NCBI RefSeq assembly: GCF_002506585.1
Contig: NZ_DAXW01000001.1
Span: forward strand, 148,874 to 212,873
Source: Methanoculleus sp. UBA430
GTDB lineage: Archaea; Halobacteriota; Methanomicrobia; Methanomicrobiales; Methanoculleaceae
Reading direction: 5' to 3'
Length of the DNA: 64,000 nucleotides
Part shown: in pieces, positions 33,999-41,794 of the stretch
How the letters are laid out: every line of letters begins with the position of its first letter
Position numbering within the stretch: the first letter of the stretch is position 1
Translations under genes and position numbers: made by a program
Notes under the pieces: model-generated
Told to the model about the DNA's origin: nothing
Database searches by the model: none
Seen by the model: the letters and a program-made list of their open reading frames with translations, nothing else

Positions 33999-35177
33999 TT
34001 AACGTTCCGGGGTGAGCGGCGAGATCTCCCGCAGCCGCCCGATGATGCCGGGCAGCACTTCGAGGACGTAGTCGACGTCCTCCTCGGTGTTCCGGTGGCC
34101 GAGGGTGAGCCGGAGCGAGCCGTGGGCGTGTTCGGGCGGAAGGCCGCAGGCCGTGAGGACGTGCGAGGGCTCAAGCGACGCCGAGGTGCAGGCGCTCCCG
34201 GTCGAGGCCGCGATGCCGAGGGCGTCGAGCATGAGCAGGATCGACTCCCCCTCGACGTAGCGGAACGCGACGTTGACGTTGTTTGCAAGCCGCTCAGTCG
34301 GGTGGCCGTTCAGCCGGGTATCCGGGACGGCGTCGAGGATCCCCCGGATCAGCCGATCGCGCATCGCGGCGAGCCGGGGGGCGTTCTGCGGCATCTCACC
34401 GACCGCAAGCTCGATCGCCCGCCCCATCCCGACGATCCCGGGGACGTTCTCGGTCCCGGCCCGGCGGCCGCGCTCCTGCGCCCCGCCGTCCATGAACGTC
34501 CCGATCCGGGTTTTCCGTCGGATATACAGCGCTCCCGTCCCCTTCGGCCCGCCGAACTTGTGGGCGGATATGGCGAGGAGGTCGGCCCCCATCGCATCCA
34601 CGTCGACCGGGATTGCCCCGATCGCCTGAACGGCGTCGGTGTGGAACAGGACGCCGTGGTCGTGTGCTATCTCGCTGATCGCCGCCACGGGCTGGACCGT
34701 CCCGATCTCGTTGTTTGCCGCCATCACCGAGACGAGGATGGTCTTATCGGTGATCGCCTCCTCGACGGCTCCCGGTTCAACCCGGCCGAACTCGTCGACC
34801 GGGAGGTAGGTGACCCGGTAGCCCTGCTTCTCGAGGGCCCGGCAGGGGTGGAGGACCGCGTGGTGCTCGATCGACGAGGTGACGATATGGTCGCCCTTCT
34901 TCCGGTTCGCCGCCGCCACCCCTTTGATCGCCCAGTTGTCGGCCTCCGTCCCCCCGGAGGTGAAGAAGACCTCTTCGGGTGCCGCGCCGATTGCCGCCGC
35001 CACTCGTCCCCGCGCCTCCTCGACCGCCTCCTTCGCCTCGCGGGCGAGGGCGTAGAGCGAGGAGGGGTTCCCGAACCGTTCCGAGAAGTAGGGGAGCATC
35101 GCGCGGGCGACCTCCGGCCGCGTCGGCGTCGTCGCCGCATGGTCCAGGTAGACCAACCGTCGCCCTCCGTCAGTCAT
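33999..35177 (-). CDS. nifS: Cysteine desulfurase NifS/IscS
   Basis: A 392-residue PLP enzyme that takes sulfur from cysteine and passes a persulfide to IscU and probably MoeB/MoaD. Motifs are YLDHAATTPTRPEV, TSSIEHHAVLHPC, the PLP lysine in ISAHKFGGPKGTGALY, and the catalytic Cys loop GIAASTGSACTSASLEPSH. The ATG at 35177 is chosen because the family begins there; a longer frame to 35240 would read through the promoter. It is the first gene of the operon nifS-iscU-moeB-moaD-moaE, and a perfect palindrome lies 56 bases upstream. Confidence 0.95.
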   Translation of the reverse strand: MTDGGRRLVYLDHAATTPTRPEVARAMLPYFSERFGNPSSLYALAREAKEAVEEARGRVAAAIGAAPEEVFFTSGGTEADNWAIKGVAAANRKKGDHIVTSSIEHHAVLHPCRALEKQGYRVTYLPVDEFGRVEPGAVEEAITDKTILVSVMAANNEIGTVQPVAAISEIAHDHGVLFHTDAVQAIGAIPVDVDAMGADLLAISAHKFGGPKGTGALYIRRKTRIGTFMDGGAQERGRRAGTENVPGIVGMGRAIELAVGEMPQNAPRLAAMRDRLIRGILDAVPDTRLNGHPTERLANNVNVAFRYVEGESILLMLDALGIAASTGSACTSASLEPSHVLTACGLPPEHAHGSLRLTLGHRNTEEDVDYVLEVLPGIIGRLREISPLTPER

Positions 35178-35232
35178 GAGACTCACACCGTAATCCGGCC
35201 TTGCACAAAGGTATTTCTTCTCCAGGGACAAA

Positions 35233-35248
35233 GTTAACAATTGTTAAC
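35233..35248. promoter_or_regulatory. ACAATTGT-type palindrome between nifS and the HTH regulator
   Basis: GTTAACAATTGTTAAC is a perfect 16-bp palindrome in the 117-base gap between two divergent operons. It lies 56 bases from the nifS ATG and 47 bases from the regulator ATG, close to the expected start sites of both. The core recurs before three other Fe-S or sulfur units in this window, which makes an operator function likely. Confidence 0.7.
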
Positions 35249-35294
35249 ATCTCTGTTAGATCTGCTCCGGAACCATTAAACGTTGTGGTATGCG

Positions 35295-35618
35295 ATGAAA
35301 CTCCCCTGCCAGTTGATTGTATGGAACGTGTTGCCCGCGATCCGGGCTGCAATCGCCGAAGAACTGAACACCATGGGCGTTTCCCAGCTGGAGGCCGCCC
35401 GCCTTCTCGATATGACGCCCTCAGCGATCTCCCAGTACCGCACCGGGAAGCGGGGATACCGGATCGTCTTTGAGGGAAGGGTGAAAGAGTCGATCAACCG
35501 GCTGGCGCAGGACCTCGGTGCCGGCCAGGTGGATGACCTCGCTGCCAGGATATGCGAGATCTGTGGGCAGATCCGCGAAGAAAACGATCTGGAGGGTTCG
35601 TGTGCCAGGGAGACATAA
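35295..35618 (+). CDS. Cys-containing HTH transcriptional regulator (COG2522-type), candidate Fe-S sensor
   Basis: A 107-residue DNA-binding protein. The start MKLPCQLIVWNVLPAIRAAI and the helix-turn-helix VSQLEAARLLDMTPSAISQY are typical of a family of archaeal XRE-like predicted regulators. It has four Cys: one at residue 5 and three near the C-terminus in ICEICGQIREENDLEGSC, an arrangement able to hold an Fe-S cluster. It is divergent from nifS-iscU with a perfect palindrome between them, and is followed 13 bases later by larE. I chose the ATG at 35295 (not TTG 35283) because the family starts with MKLPC. Proposed, not proven, as regulator of the ACAATTGT sites. Confidence 0.8.
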   Translation: MKLPCQLIVWNVLPAIRAAIAEELNTMGVSQLEAARLLDMTPSAISQYRTGKRGYRIVFEGRVKESINRLAQDLGAGQVDDLAARICEICGQIREENDLEGSCARET

Positions 35619-35631
35619 GGAGGGAGCACCG

Positions 35632-36435
35632 GTGGAAGCGGAACGCGGCAGCAAAAAAGCGGTCATCAAAGCGCTCGAGGAGAAGGGAGAGGTACTGGTC
35701 GCCTGCTCCGGGGGCGTCGACAGTTCGCTCCTCGCCGCTCTGGCCGTCCGGGCGCTTGGGAAGGGCCGGGTCCGGTGCGTCCTCCTGGACTCGCCGCTCG
35801 TGCCGCGGCGGGAGATCGAAGAGGCAAAAGAGACCGTCGGGAGGCTGGATATCCCCCTGGAGGTCGTGGCGTTCCCGATTCTTGCGGATGAGATATTCCG
35901 GGCGAACCGGCCCGACAGGTGCTACACCTGCAAGAAAGCGTCCTCCCGCCTGCTGAAGGAACTGGCCCGGCGGGAAGGGATCGGCACGGTCGCAGACGGG
36001 ACGAACGTCTCCGATCTCGGGACCTACCGCCCGGGGCTTGCCGCAAGCGACGAGGAAGGGATCTGCCATCCCCTTGCCGAGGCGGGTGCGGCGAAGAAGG
36101 ATGTCCGCAGGATCGCCCGCGAGTGCGGGTTCCCGTTCTGGAACAAGCCCTCGGCAGCCTGTCTTGCCACCCGCATCCCCTACGGGGATGAGGTCACCGA
36201 AGAGGTGCTCGGCCGGATCGAGGCGGCCGAGGAGGCCCTGCAGGACCGGGGATTCGCCCAGGCGCGGGTCCGGGTCCACGGCGACGTCGCCCGGATCGAG
36301 GTGCCTCCCGACAACCTGGAACGGCTCTTCTCCATGCGCGACGAGGTGATGGCGGCGCTTCGCCGGATCGGCTTCACCTACGTCGCCCTGGACCTCGCCG
36401 GGTACCGGAGCGGAAGCATGGACGAGGTCCTATGA
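35632..36435 (+). CDS. larE: LarE-type ATP-dependent sulfur transferase
   Basis: A 267-residue PP-loop ATPase. LarE adds sulfur to pyridinium biscarboxylate during synthesis of the nickel-pincer cofactor of lactate racemase. Seen here are LVACSGGVDSSLLAAL (PP-loop), NRPDRCYTCKKASSRLL, VADGTNVSDLGTYRPGL and NKPSAACLATRIPYG, the last with the conserved Cys that in some LarE is sacrificed. The start is GTG at 35632 with GGAGG 8 bases upstream. LarA, LarB and LarC are not in this window, so the target may be another cofactor. Its stop overlaps the next gene by 4 bp. Confidence 0.88.
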   Translation: MEAERGSKKAVIKALEEKGEVLVACSGGVDSSLLAALAVRALGKGRVRCVLLDSPLVPRREIEEAKETVGRLDIPLEVVAFPILADEIFRANRPDRCYTCKKASSRLLKELARREGIGTVADGTNVSDLGTYRPGLAASDEEGICHPLAEAGAAKKDVRRIARECGFPFWNKPSAACLATRIPYGDEVTEEVLGRIEAAEEALQDRGFAQARVRVHGDVARIEVPPDNLERLFSMRDEVMAALRRIGFTYVALDLAGYRSGSMDEVL

Positions 36436-37616
36436 CGATCAAGGACTGCAAGGCGGACTTCCCGATCACCCGGGACCTCATCTACCTGGATAGCGCCGCC
36501 ACATCGCTCACCCCGAAACCGGTGGTCCAGGCGATGGTCGAGTACGACCTTCGCTACCGGGCGAACGTCGGGAGAGGCGTGCACCGGCTCGCCGCGGTCG
36601 CCACCCACCGCTACCGGGACGCCCGCGACGCCGTCAGGTCGTTCATCGGGGGAGAGGGCGGCACCCTCGCAATGACCCGGAACACCACCGAGGCGGTCGG
36701 GACGGTCGTCAACGGCCTCACCTGGCAGAAGGGCGACCGGGTGGTGACAACGCTCCTCGAACACCACTCCAACCTCCTCCCCTGGCTCCGGCTCCGCGAG
36801 CAGGGGGTCGCGGTGGAGGTCGTCCGGCCGGACGCCGGGGGCAGCCTCGACCTCGCCGACCTGGAAGCGGCCGTCCGCGACGAGACCCGGCTCGTCGCCG
36901 TCACCCATGCCTCAAACGTCCTCGGCACCGTCCTTCCCGTCCGCGAGATCGCCGGGATCTGCCGCGACCGGGGCGCACGGCTCCTCGTCGACGGCGCCCA
37001 GTCGGCCCCGCACCTCCCGGTCGACGTCGCCGCCATCGGGTGCGACTACTTCTGCTTCTCGGGCCACAAGATGCTCGGCCCGACCGGGACGGGCGGGCTC
37101 TGGATGCGCGAGCCGGACCTCGAACCGCTCTTTGTCGGCGGCGGTTCGATCGAGAGCGCGACGGCGGACGGCTACACCCTCGCTCCCGGCGAAGAGCGCT
37201 ACGAGGCGGGAACGCCGCCGATCGCCGGCACCATCGGGCTTGCACGGGCCGCGGGGTATCTCCGGGGGATCGGGATGGAGGAGGTCCGGCGGCACGAGGA
37301 GCGGCTCTCTGCCCGGCTGATCGACGGGCTCGCGGCGCTTGATAGGGTTACAGTCGTGGGGGCGGATGCCGGGTCCGAGCGGATCGGCGTCGTCTCGTTC
37401 ACGGTCGAGGGAATGCACCCGCACGAGGTGGCGCAGGTCCTCGACGAGGCATCCGCCGTCCTGGTCCGGTCGGGGCACCACTGCTGCCAGCCGCTCATGG
37501 AGCACCTCGGCCTCCCGAACGGGACGGTGCGGGCGAGCACCTATGTCTACACCACAACAGAGGAGATCGACATAATGCTGGCCACCGTCGAAGAACTTTC
37601 CCGGAGGGCGATCTGA
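36432..37616 (+). CDS. SufS-like cysteine desulfurase (class V aminotransferase)
   Basis: A 394-residue PLP enzyme of the CsdA/SufS type. Motifs are IYLDSAATSLTPKPVVQAM, LLEHHSNLLPW, the PLP lysine in FCFSGHKMLGPTGTGGLWM, and a Cys-containing loop LVRSGHHCCQPLMEHLG at the position of the catalytic Cys. It is sandwiched between larE (ATGA overlap) and fdhD (one-base overlap), which suggests that its persulfide serves FdhD and/or LarE rather than general cluster assembly. A second desulfurase, NifS, is encoded divergently nearby. Confidence 0.9.
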   Translation: MTIKDCKADFPITRDLIYLDSAATSLTPKPVVQAMVEYDLRYRANVGRGVHRLAAVATHRYRDARDAVRSFIGGEGGTLAMTRNTTEAVGTVVNGLTWQKGDRVVTTLLEHHSNLLPWLRLREQGVAVEVVRPDAGGSLDLADLEAAVRDETRLVAVTHASNVLGTVLPVREIAGICRDRGARLLVDGAQSAPHLPVDVAAIGCDYFCFSGHKMLGPTGTGGLWMREPDLEPLFVGGGSIESATADGYTLAPGEERYEAGTPPIAGTIGLARAAGYLRGIGMEEVRRHEERLSARLIDGLAALDRVTVVGADAGSERIGVVSFTVEGMHPHEVAQVLDEASAVLVRSGHHCCQPLMEHLGLPNGTVRASTYVYTTTEEIDIMLATVEELSRRAI

Positions 37617-38395
37617 TGCTCTACCGGGAACTGCCGATCGTCAGAGTCGACGGCGAGATGTTCGCCCCGGCGACCCACCCCGTCGTCGAGGAGATGCCGC
37701 TTTCCGTGACCGTCAACGGGCGCCACGCCCTCACCGCCATGACGAGCCCTGCGATGCTCCGGGAGTTCGTCGTAGGATACCTCTACACGGAGCGGATCGT
37801 CAGGAAACTCGACGAGATCGAGTCGATCCGGATCGAGGGGAATACCGCGAGCGTCCTCACCAAAAACCCGTTCGCGATCCTCGTCTCGCACAAGACCGTC
37901 CTCTCCGGGTGCGGCGGGAGCACCTCATTCCTCGATGCCGGACGCCTCCCCGCTATCCGGTCCGACCTCATCCTCTTGCCCGAAGCGATCCGGGCGGCGA
38001 CGAAGGAGACGCTCGACTCGGGCCTTCACCGGACCACCGGCGGCATCCACCTCGTCGGGCTCTTTGACGGAGAGGGGAAGACGATCCGGATCGCCGAGGA
38101 TATCGGCCGGCACAACGCGCTCGACCGGGTCATCGGCCACGGCCTTCTATCGGGGGTTGACTTTTCGCGGACGTTTGCAGTCAGCTCCGGCCGGATCTCC
38201 TCCGAGATGGTCAGGAAGTGCCTGGTCGCAAACATCCCGGTGATCGTCTCGCGGGGAGCGACGACCACCACCGCCGTCGAGGCCGCAGAGGCAGGCGGGC
38301 TCACGATCGTCGGGTTCGTGCGGAGCAAAAAGATGAATATCTATACCGGGCCGGAGCGGGTCCGCGGCGCATCGCAGGCGGCCGCCGGCGAATGA
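37616..38395 (+). CDS. fdhD: Formate dehydrogenase accessory sulfurtransferase FdhD
   Basis: A 259-residue protein that transfers sulfur from a desulfurase to the Mo/W cofactor of formate dehydrogenase before insertion. Signature parts are VNGRHALTAMTSPAMLREFVVGYL, KTVLSGCGGSTSF (the sulfur-carrying Cys loop), TGGIHLVGLF, EDIGRHNALDRVIG and TFAVSSGRISSEMVRKC. The loop has one Cys rather than the CxxC of the E. coli protein. The ATG overlaps the desulfurase stop by one base. Formate dehydrogenase itself lies elsewhere. Confidence 0.95.
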   Translation: MLYRELPIVRVDGEMFAPATHPVVEEMPLSVTVNGRHALTAMTSPAMLREFVVGYLYTERIVRKLDEIESIRIEGNTASVLTKNPFAILVSHKTVLSGCGGSTSFLDAGRLPAIRSDLILLPEAIRAATKETLDSGLHRTTGGIHLVGLFDGEGKTIRIAEDIGRHNALDRVIGHGLLSGVDFSRTFAVSSGRISSEMVRKCLVANIPVIVSRGATTTTAVEAAEAGGLTIVGFVRSKKMNIYTGPERVRGASQAAAGE

Positions 38396-38464
38396 CCGGA
38401 GGGCATCGGCCCGCCGGACACCAGGGGTATTCGGGGATCGGAGCGACTCCCGAAGGATGCCCGC

Positions 38465-39004
38465 TCAATGGGAATGGCCGCCACCGCCCCCTTCATGCTT
38501 CTCGCCGCCTTTCACATACCGGTAGAGATGGTGGGTGTAGACTACGAAATCGATGAACGCCTGCACATACGCGCGACCTGCTACGACGTCGTCCGGGTCA
38601 TAATGCTTCTTCTCGATGACGGCATGAAAGCGGCGCTGCAGGTCTTCTCTCGCGACATCGAGGACGAACCTGATGACCTCGCCGGCATCACCGGTTTCTA
38701 TCGCCTTCTCGGCGCGGGGAACCACAGGCCCCTCGTCAAGGCCTGCCGGTTTCAATCCGGTATAGGGCGCTCCCTCGCCTGCCCGGTGGAGCCTGATCGC
38801 GGTCTCGAAGAACCAGTCGTCGGCAAGGTCCTTTGCCCCCTCACCGAGCTTCCGGACCTTCATCGTCCGCTCGAACGCGTCGGCCAGTTCTCTCTCCGAT
38901 TCCTTCGGCACCCAGATGAGAACGTAATTCACATTTCCCTTCTCCAGAGCCTCCTCTGCTGCCCTGACCACAGGGCCGTCCCGTGTATCACAATGCGGTG
39001 GCAT
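38465..39004 (-). CDS. DUF6448-like protein with His-rich C-terminus
   Basis: A 179-residue protein. It begins MPPHCDTRDGPVVRAAEEAL and contains WFFETAIRLHRAGEGAPYTG and LKPAGLDEGPVVPRAEKA, two similar stretches that suggest an internal duplication around the motif GPVV-x-AE-A. These features match a family of unknown function (DUF6448). The C-terminal tail HEGGGGGHSH and the N-terminal His-Cys could bind a metal. GGAGGT lies 6 bases before the ATG at 39004. No signal peptide in this start choice. It is divergent from nothing close; 215 bases upstream are intergenic. Confidence 0.75.
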   Translation of the reverse strand: MPPHCDTRDGPVVRAAEEALEKGNVNYVLIWVPKESERELADAFERTMKVRKLGEGAKDLADDWFFETAIRLHRAGEGAPYTGLKPAGLDEGPVVPRAEKAIETGDAGEVIRFVLDVAREDLQRRFHAVIEKKHYDPDDVVAGRAYVQAFIDFVVYTHHLYRYVKGGEKHEGGGGGHSH

Positions 39005-39219
39005 CCGTAGACCTCCGTTGATCGGTTCGCTTAGATCCTGCGCAGCAATAAGGCTTCTCTGCTCGATTCGCCAGCAGGCGGGCCGGGCGGCATGCGTCTC
39101 ACCGGACTTCCGGAGCCTGATACACGGGAACCCTGCGGCACCCGGTGCCGGAAGGAGAGCGGAGCAGCGGAGACATATGGAGGAGTGATTATAATATTCC
39201 CCGAGAGGCCGACGATCTT

Positions 39220-40134
39220 CTATCCTCCCTGCCCGAGCAGCCTGCAGACCTGGCAGACCTCGCCGCTCGTAAGTTCGCCGCATCTGCGGCAGGTAGAGAG
39301 CGCCTTCACCGGTTCCACGGAACGGGCCGACCGCCTGACCCCGTCGCGGAACCTTATTATGCGGAGCATCGTCCCCGGGTGGCGGTGCTCGAGCCCTGCA
39401 AGCATCGTGCGCACCTCCGACCGGAGCGCGGTCCCGGCGTAGGGGCACTCGGGCAGGTCGCGGAAGTAACCGCGGAGGAGGAGGTAGGTCACGATCTCCT
39501 TCTCGGAGAGGACGGCGAGCGGCTTTATCCGCGGAACAAAGTGACCCGGCTGTCCGGTCGAGGTGTCCTGGCGAAGGCGGGGGAGGTCGCCGCGGAGGAC
39601 GTTCATCAGGACCGACTGCGCCTCGTCGTCGAGGTTATGGCCGGTGGCAAGCTTCGTCGCGCCGACCCGCTTCACCCCTTCGGCGAGCGCCCGCCTGCGC
39701 AGCACGCCGCAGACGGTGCAGCCCTGCGCCTCCCTGCCGACGAGCAGCCGATCAAGGTCTTTCCCGAAGAGGTCGGCGAACGTGACGATCACATGCTCGA
39801 CGCCGAGCTCCGCCGTCAGAGCCTCCGCGGCCTTGAGGGTCTCTTCGCGGTAGCCCGCTATCCCTTCGTCGACGGTGACGGCGACGAGGGTCGCGCCGAG
39901 CGTGGGGAGGATGGGGTGGAGCAGCAGGAGCAGGGCGGTGCTGTCTTTTCCCCCGCTCAGGCCGACGGCGACCCGGTCGCCCGGCGCGACCATGCATTCG
40001 TCTTTCATGGCGGCAAAGACACGGGCTTCGGCGTCCTCGATGAAGTGGGCGGCGCAGAGCCGCCGCTCCGGCCCGGTAAGGCGGGCGACCGCGGGTTTGC
40101 CGCAGAAGGAGCACCGGTTCTCCGCCGAAGTCAC
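39220..40134 (-). CDS. tRNA 2-thiolation enzyme of the Ncs6/TtuA type (TIGR00269-like)
   Basis: A 304-residue PP-loop ATPase expected to thiolate a uridine in tRNA. The N-terminal zinc finger is CSFCGKPAV with a second pair completed by LCAAHF. The PP-loop is VGLSGGKDSTALLLLL, the catalytic/cluster Cys are in GCTVCGVLRRRAL, and ATGHNLDDEAQSVLMNVLRGD is diagnostic. The C-terminal zinc ribbon is CRRCGE...CQVCRL. It follows, after 4 bases, a ThiS-like carrier that probably supplies sulfur as thiocarboxylate, matching the TtuA-TtuB and Ncs6-Urm1/SAMP2 systems. Confidence 0.92.
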   Translation of the reverse strand: MTSAENRCSFCGKPAVARLTGPERRLCAAHFIEDAEARVFAAMKDECMVAPGDRVAVGLSGGKDSTALLLLLHPILPTLGATLVAVTVDEGIAGYREETLKAAEALTAELGVEHVIVTFADLFGKDLDRLLVGREAQGCTVCGVLRRRALAEGVKRVGATKLATGHNLDDEAQSVLMNVLRGDLPRLRQDTSTGQPGHFVPRIKPLAVLSEKEIVTYLLLRGYFRDLPECPYAGTALRSEVRTMLAGLEHRHPGTMLRIIRFRDGVRRSARSVEPVKALSTCRRCGELTSGEVCQVCRLLGQGG

Positions 40135-40138
40135 CGCC

Positions 40139-40333
40139 TCACCCGCCGTGTGAGAACCGGACGATCCGGAGCTCGTCGCCTTCGGTCGCCGTCACGTCTT
40201 CGGGGACGATCCTGCCGTTCATTATGACGATCACGGTCGTCGGGTTGATCCCGAGCTCAAGGAGGATCTCTTCTATCGGTGCGGAGGCGCGGGAGAGCGT
40301 CCGCACGCTCCTGTCCGGGAGGATGATCTGCAT
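40139..40333 (-). CDS. ThiS/MoaD-like small sulfur carrier (SAMP2/TtuB-type)
   Basis: A 64-residue ubiquitin-fold protein ending FSHGG, with the Gly-Gly tail needed for thiocarboxylation. Central motif is LGINPTTVIVIMNGRIVPED, close to ThiS. Its position directly before the tRNA thiolation enzyme indicates that it carries sulfur for tRNA modification; MoeB, encoded at 32858-33592, could be its activator. A TATA-like AGGATATTTATGG lies about 35-45 bases upstream on the minus strand. Confidence 0.9.
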   Translation of the reverse strand: MQIILPDRSVRTLSRASAPIEEILLELGINPTTVIVIMNGRIVPEDVTATEGDELRIVRFSHGG

Positions 40334-40450
40334 GTGTCGTATAGTGTTGGTCCCGCCACCCCATAAATATCCTCAAGGATCGGGGGCAGAATGCGGCCGG
40401 ATCTGCCGTAACAGTAAATAATATAAGGATCTCAGAAGAGATCCGTGTGC

Positions 40451-40470
40451 AGATTCACAATTGTTAATCT
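40451..40470. promoter_or_regulatory. ACAATTGT-type palindrome before the radical SAM gene
   Basis: AGATTCACAATTGTTAATCT, palindromic over 20 bases with one mismatched pair. A TATA box ATAATATAA lies at 40418-40426, so the palindrome sits at or just after the predicted transcription start and 44 bases before the ATG at 40514. This is a good position for a repressor. Confidence 0.7.
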
Positions 40471-40513
40471 GTGCCCGGCAAGCCCGTGACGACGACCGGG
40501 AGGAGGAGAAGAG

Positions 40514-41506
40514 ATGCACATCATGACACCCGAGGAGAAGGCATACCTCGTCAGCATAGGCTCGGCGAGCATCGACGAGGCCCTCGGTGCGAATCTCATT
40601 CCGACGACGGCGACGGCGGGTCCGGGCGCCGGAGGATCGTCGGTCTTCATCCGCTCCGGCGGCCGGCGGGTCAGGCTCTCCACCAACCCGGCATCGCCGC
40701 TCCGGGTCGTCCCGGACGGTGATGGGGTCGCCGTCGTCCACGACAAAGAGACGATCACGCGGGGCAGCATCGAGCGCCCGCTCTGCCACTGCCCGGAACA
40801 GGCCTACATCACCGTCAGCGAACGCTGCGTCCACGACTGTACGTTCTGCCCGGTGCCGAAACTCGACGGGGCGATCAAGAACACGAAGACGGTCGCGAGA
40901 ATGGTCGAAGAGGCCAATGCCGGCGGGAGCCTCTCTGCGATCTCCCTCACGAGCGGTGTCGCGGAATCGCCGGAGCGGGAGGTGGAGCGGGTGGCGGCCG
41001 TGGTGAGGGCGCTCCGGGCGCGGTTCGACCTCCCGATCGGGGTCTCGGTCTACCCGACCGCGGCCTCGACCGCGATCCTCCGCGCCGCCGGTGCCGATGA
41101 GGTCAAGTACAACGTCGAGACGATGGACCCGGGTGTCTTCCGCGCGGTCTGCCCCGGCCTCTCCCTTCCGTTCATCCTCGACGCGCTCGCAGGGGCGGTG
41201 GAGGTCTTCGGGAGGAACGCCGTCTTCTCGAACTTCATCATCGGTCTCGGTGAAGAGGACAGCATGGTCAGGGACGGCGTCGCCTACCTCGCAGAACTGG
41301 GTGTCATCCCCATCCTCCGGCCGATCTCCGCATCGCCCCTCCGGGCAGGCGAGATCGCCGTCGAGCGTCCGTCGGCGGAGCGGCTTCTTGGGCTCGCGGC
41401 GATGACCCGCGATATCCTGGAGCAGAACGGTCTTGACCCGCGGCGGGCGAGGACGATGTGCCTCCCCTGCACCGGGTGCGACCTCACGCCGTTTCGGGAC
41501 GTGTGA
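40514..41506 (+). CDS. Radical SAM protein (biotin synthase-related), function unknown
   Basis: A 330-residue radical SAM enzyme. The cluster-binding motif is CVHDCTFCPVPKLDGAIKN (CxxxCxxC) near residue 107. The barrel continues through SLTSGVAESPEREVERV, GVSVYPTAAS and VKYNVETMDPGVF, as in BioB/LipA-like enzymes. An unusual C-terminal CLPCTGCDLTPF adds three Cys that could bind a second cluster. About 90 N-terminal residues precede the barrel with a further CHC. No partner gene adjoins, so the reaction is unknown. GGAGGAG lies 5 bases before the ATG. The upstream ACAATTGT palindrome suggests Fe-S-dependent control. Confidence 0.85.
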   Translation: MHIMTPEEKAYLVSIGSASIDEALGANLIPTTATAGPGAGGSSVFIRSGGRRVRLSTNPASPLRVVPDGDGVAVVHDKETITRGSIERPLCHCPEQAYITVSERCVHDCTFCPVPKLDGAIKNTKTVARMVEEANAGGSLSAISLTSGVAESPEREVERVAAVVRALRARFDLPIGVSVYPTAASTAILRAAGADEVKYNVETMDPGVFRAVCPGLSLPFILDALAGAVEVFGRNAVFSNFIIGLGEEDSMVRDGVAYLAELGVIPILRPISASPLRAGEIAVERPSAERLLGLAAMTRDILEQNGLDPRRARTMCLPCTGCDLTPFRDV

Positions 41507-41524
41507 GACGGGCCGCGAGGGTGT

Positions 41525-41794
41525 TTACCGGCCCCGCCCGCACAGCCGCTTCCCCTTCGCGGTAAGGACGTACCGCACCGGAAGATCGGCCGCACCCCCG
41601 CACCCGCAACCGCCGGAACAGCACCTGCACCGGCCCGGGACGGTCTCGCAGGGCCGTTCGCAGGCGATATAGCCGAGCCGCTCCATCAGCGCGAGCCGGT
41701 CAAGCAGCGACTCCCGTGATATGCCGAGTTCCATAGCAAGCGATGGGAGCGTGAACGCCCCCGCACCGATCCGTTCAAGGATGCTCTGCATCAT
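41525..41794 (-). CDS. FeoC-like winged-helix protein with Cys cluster
   Basis: An 89-residue protein with a winged helix (LERIGAGAFTLPSLAMELGI then SRESLLDRLALMERLGYI) followed by a dense Cys segment CETVPGRCRCCSGGCGCGG and a basic tail. FeoC proteins in the Feo iron system have this layout and can hold an oxygen-sensitive cluster. It is the last gene of feoA-feoA-feoB-membrane protein-feoC, overlapping the previous stop by 4 bp. Likely role: iron- or redox-dependent control of FeoB stability or of transcription. Confidence 0.75.
   Translation of the reverse strand: MMQSILERIGAGAFTLPSLAMELGISRESLLDRLALMERLGYIACERPCETVPGRCRCCSGGCGCGGAADLPVRYVLTAKGKRLCGRGR

Noticed and set aside
33585..35237. 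550-codon open frame antisense to iscU and nifS
   Set aside because: It runs opposite to two clear Fe-S assembly genes and through their promoter region; no family features.
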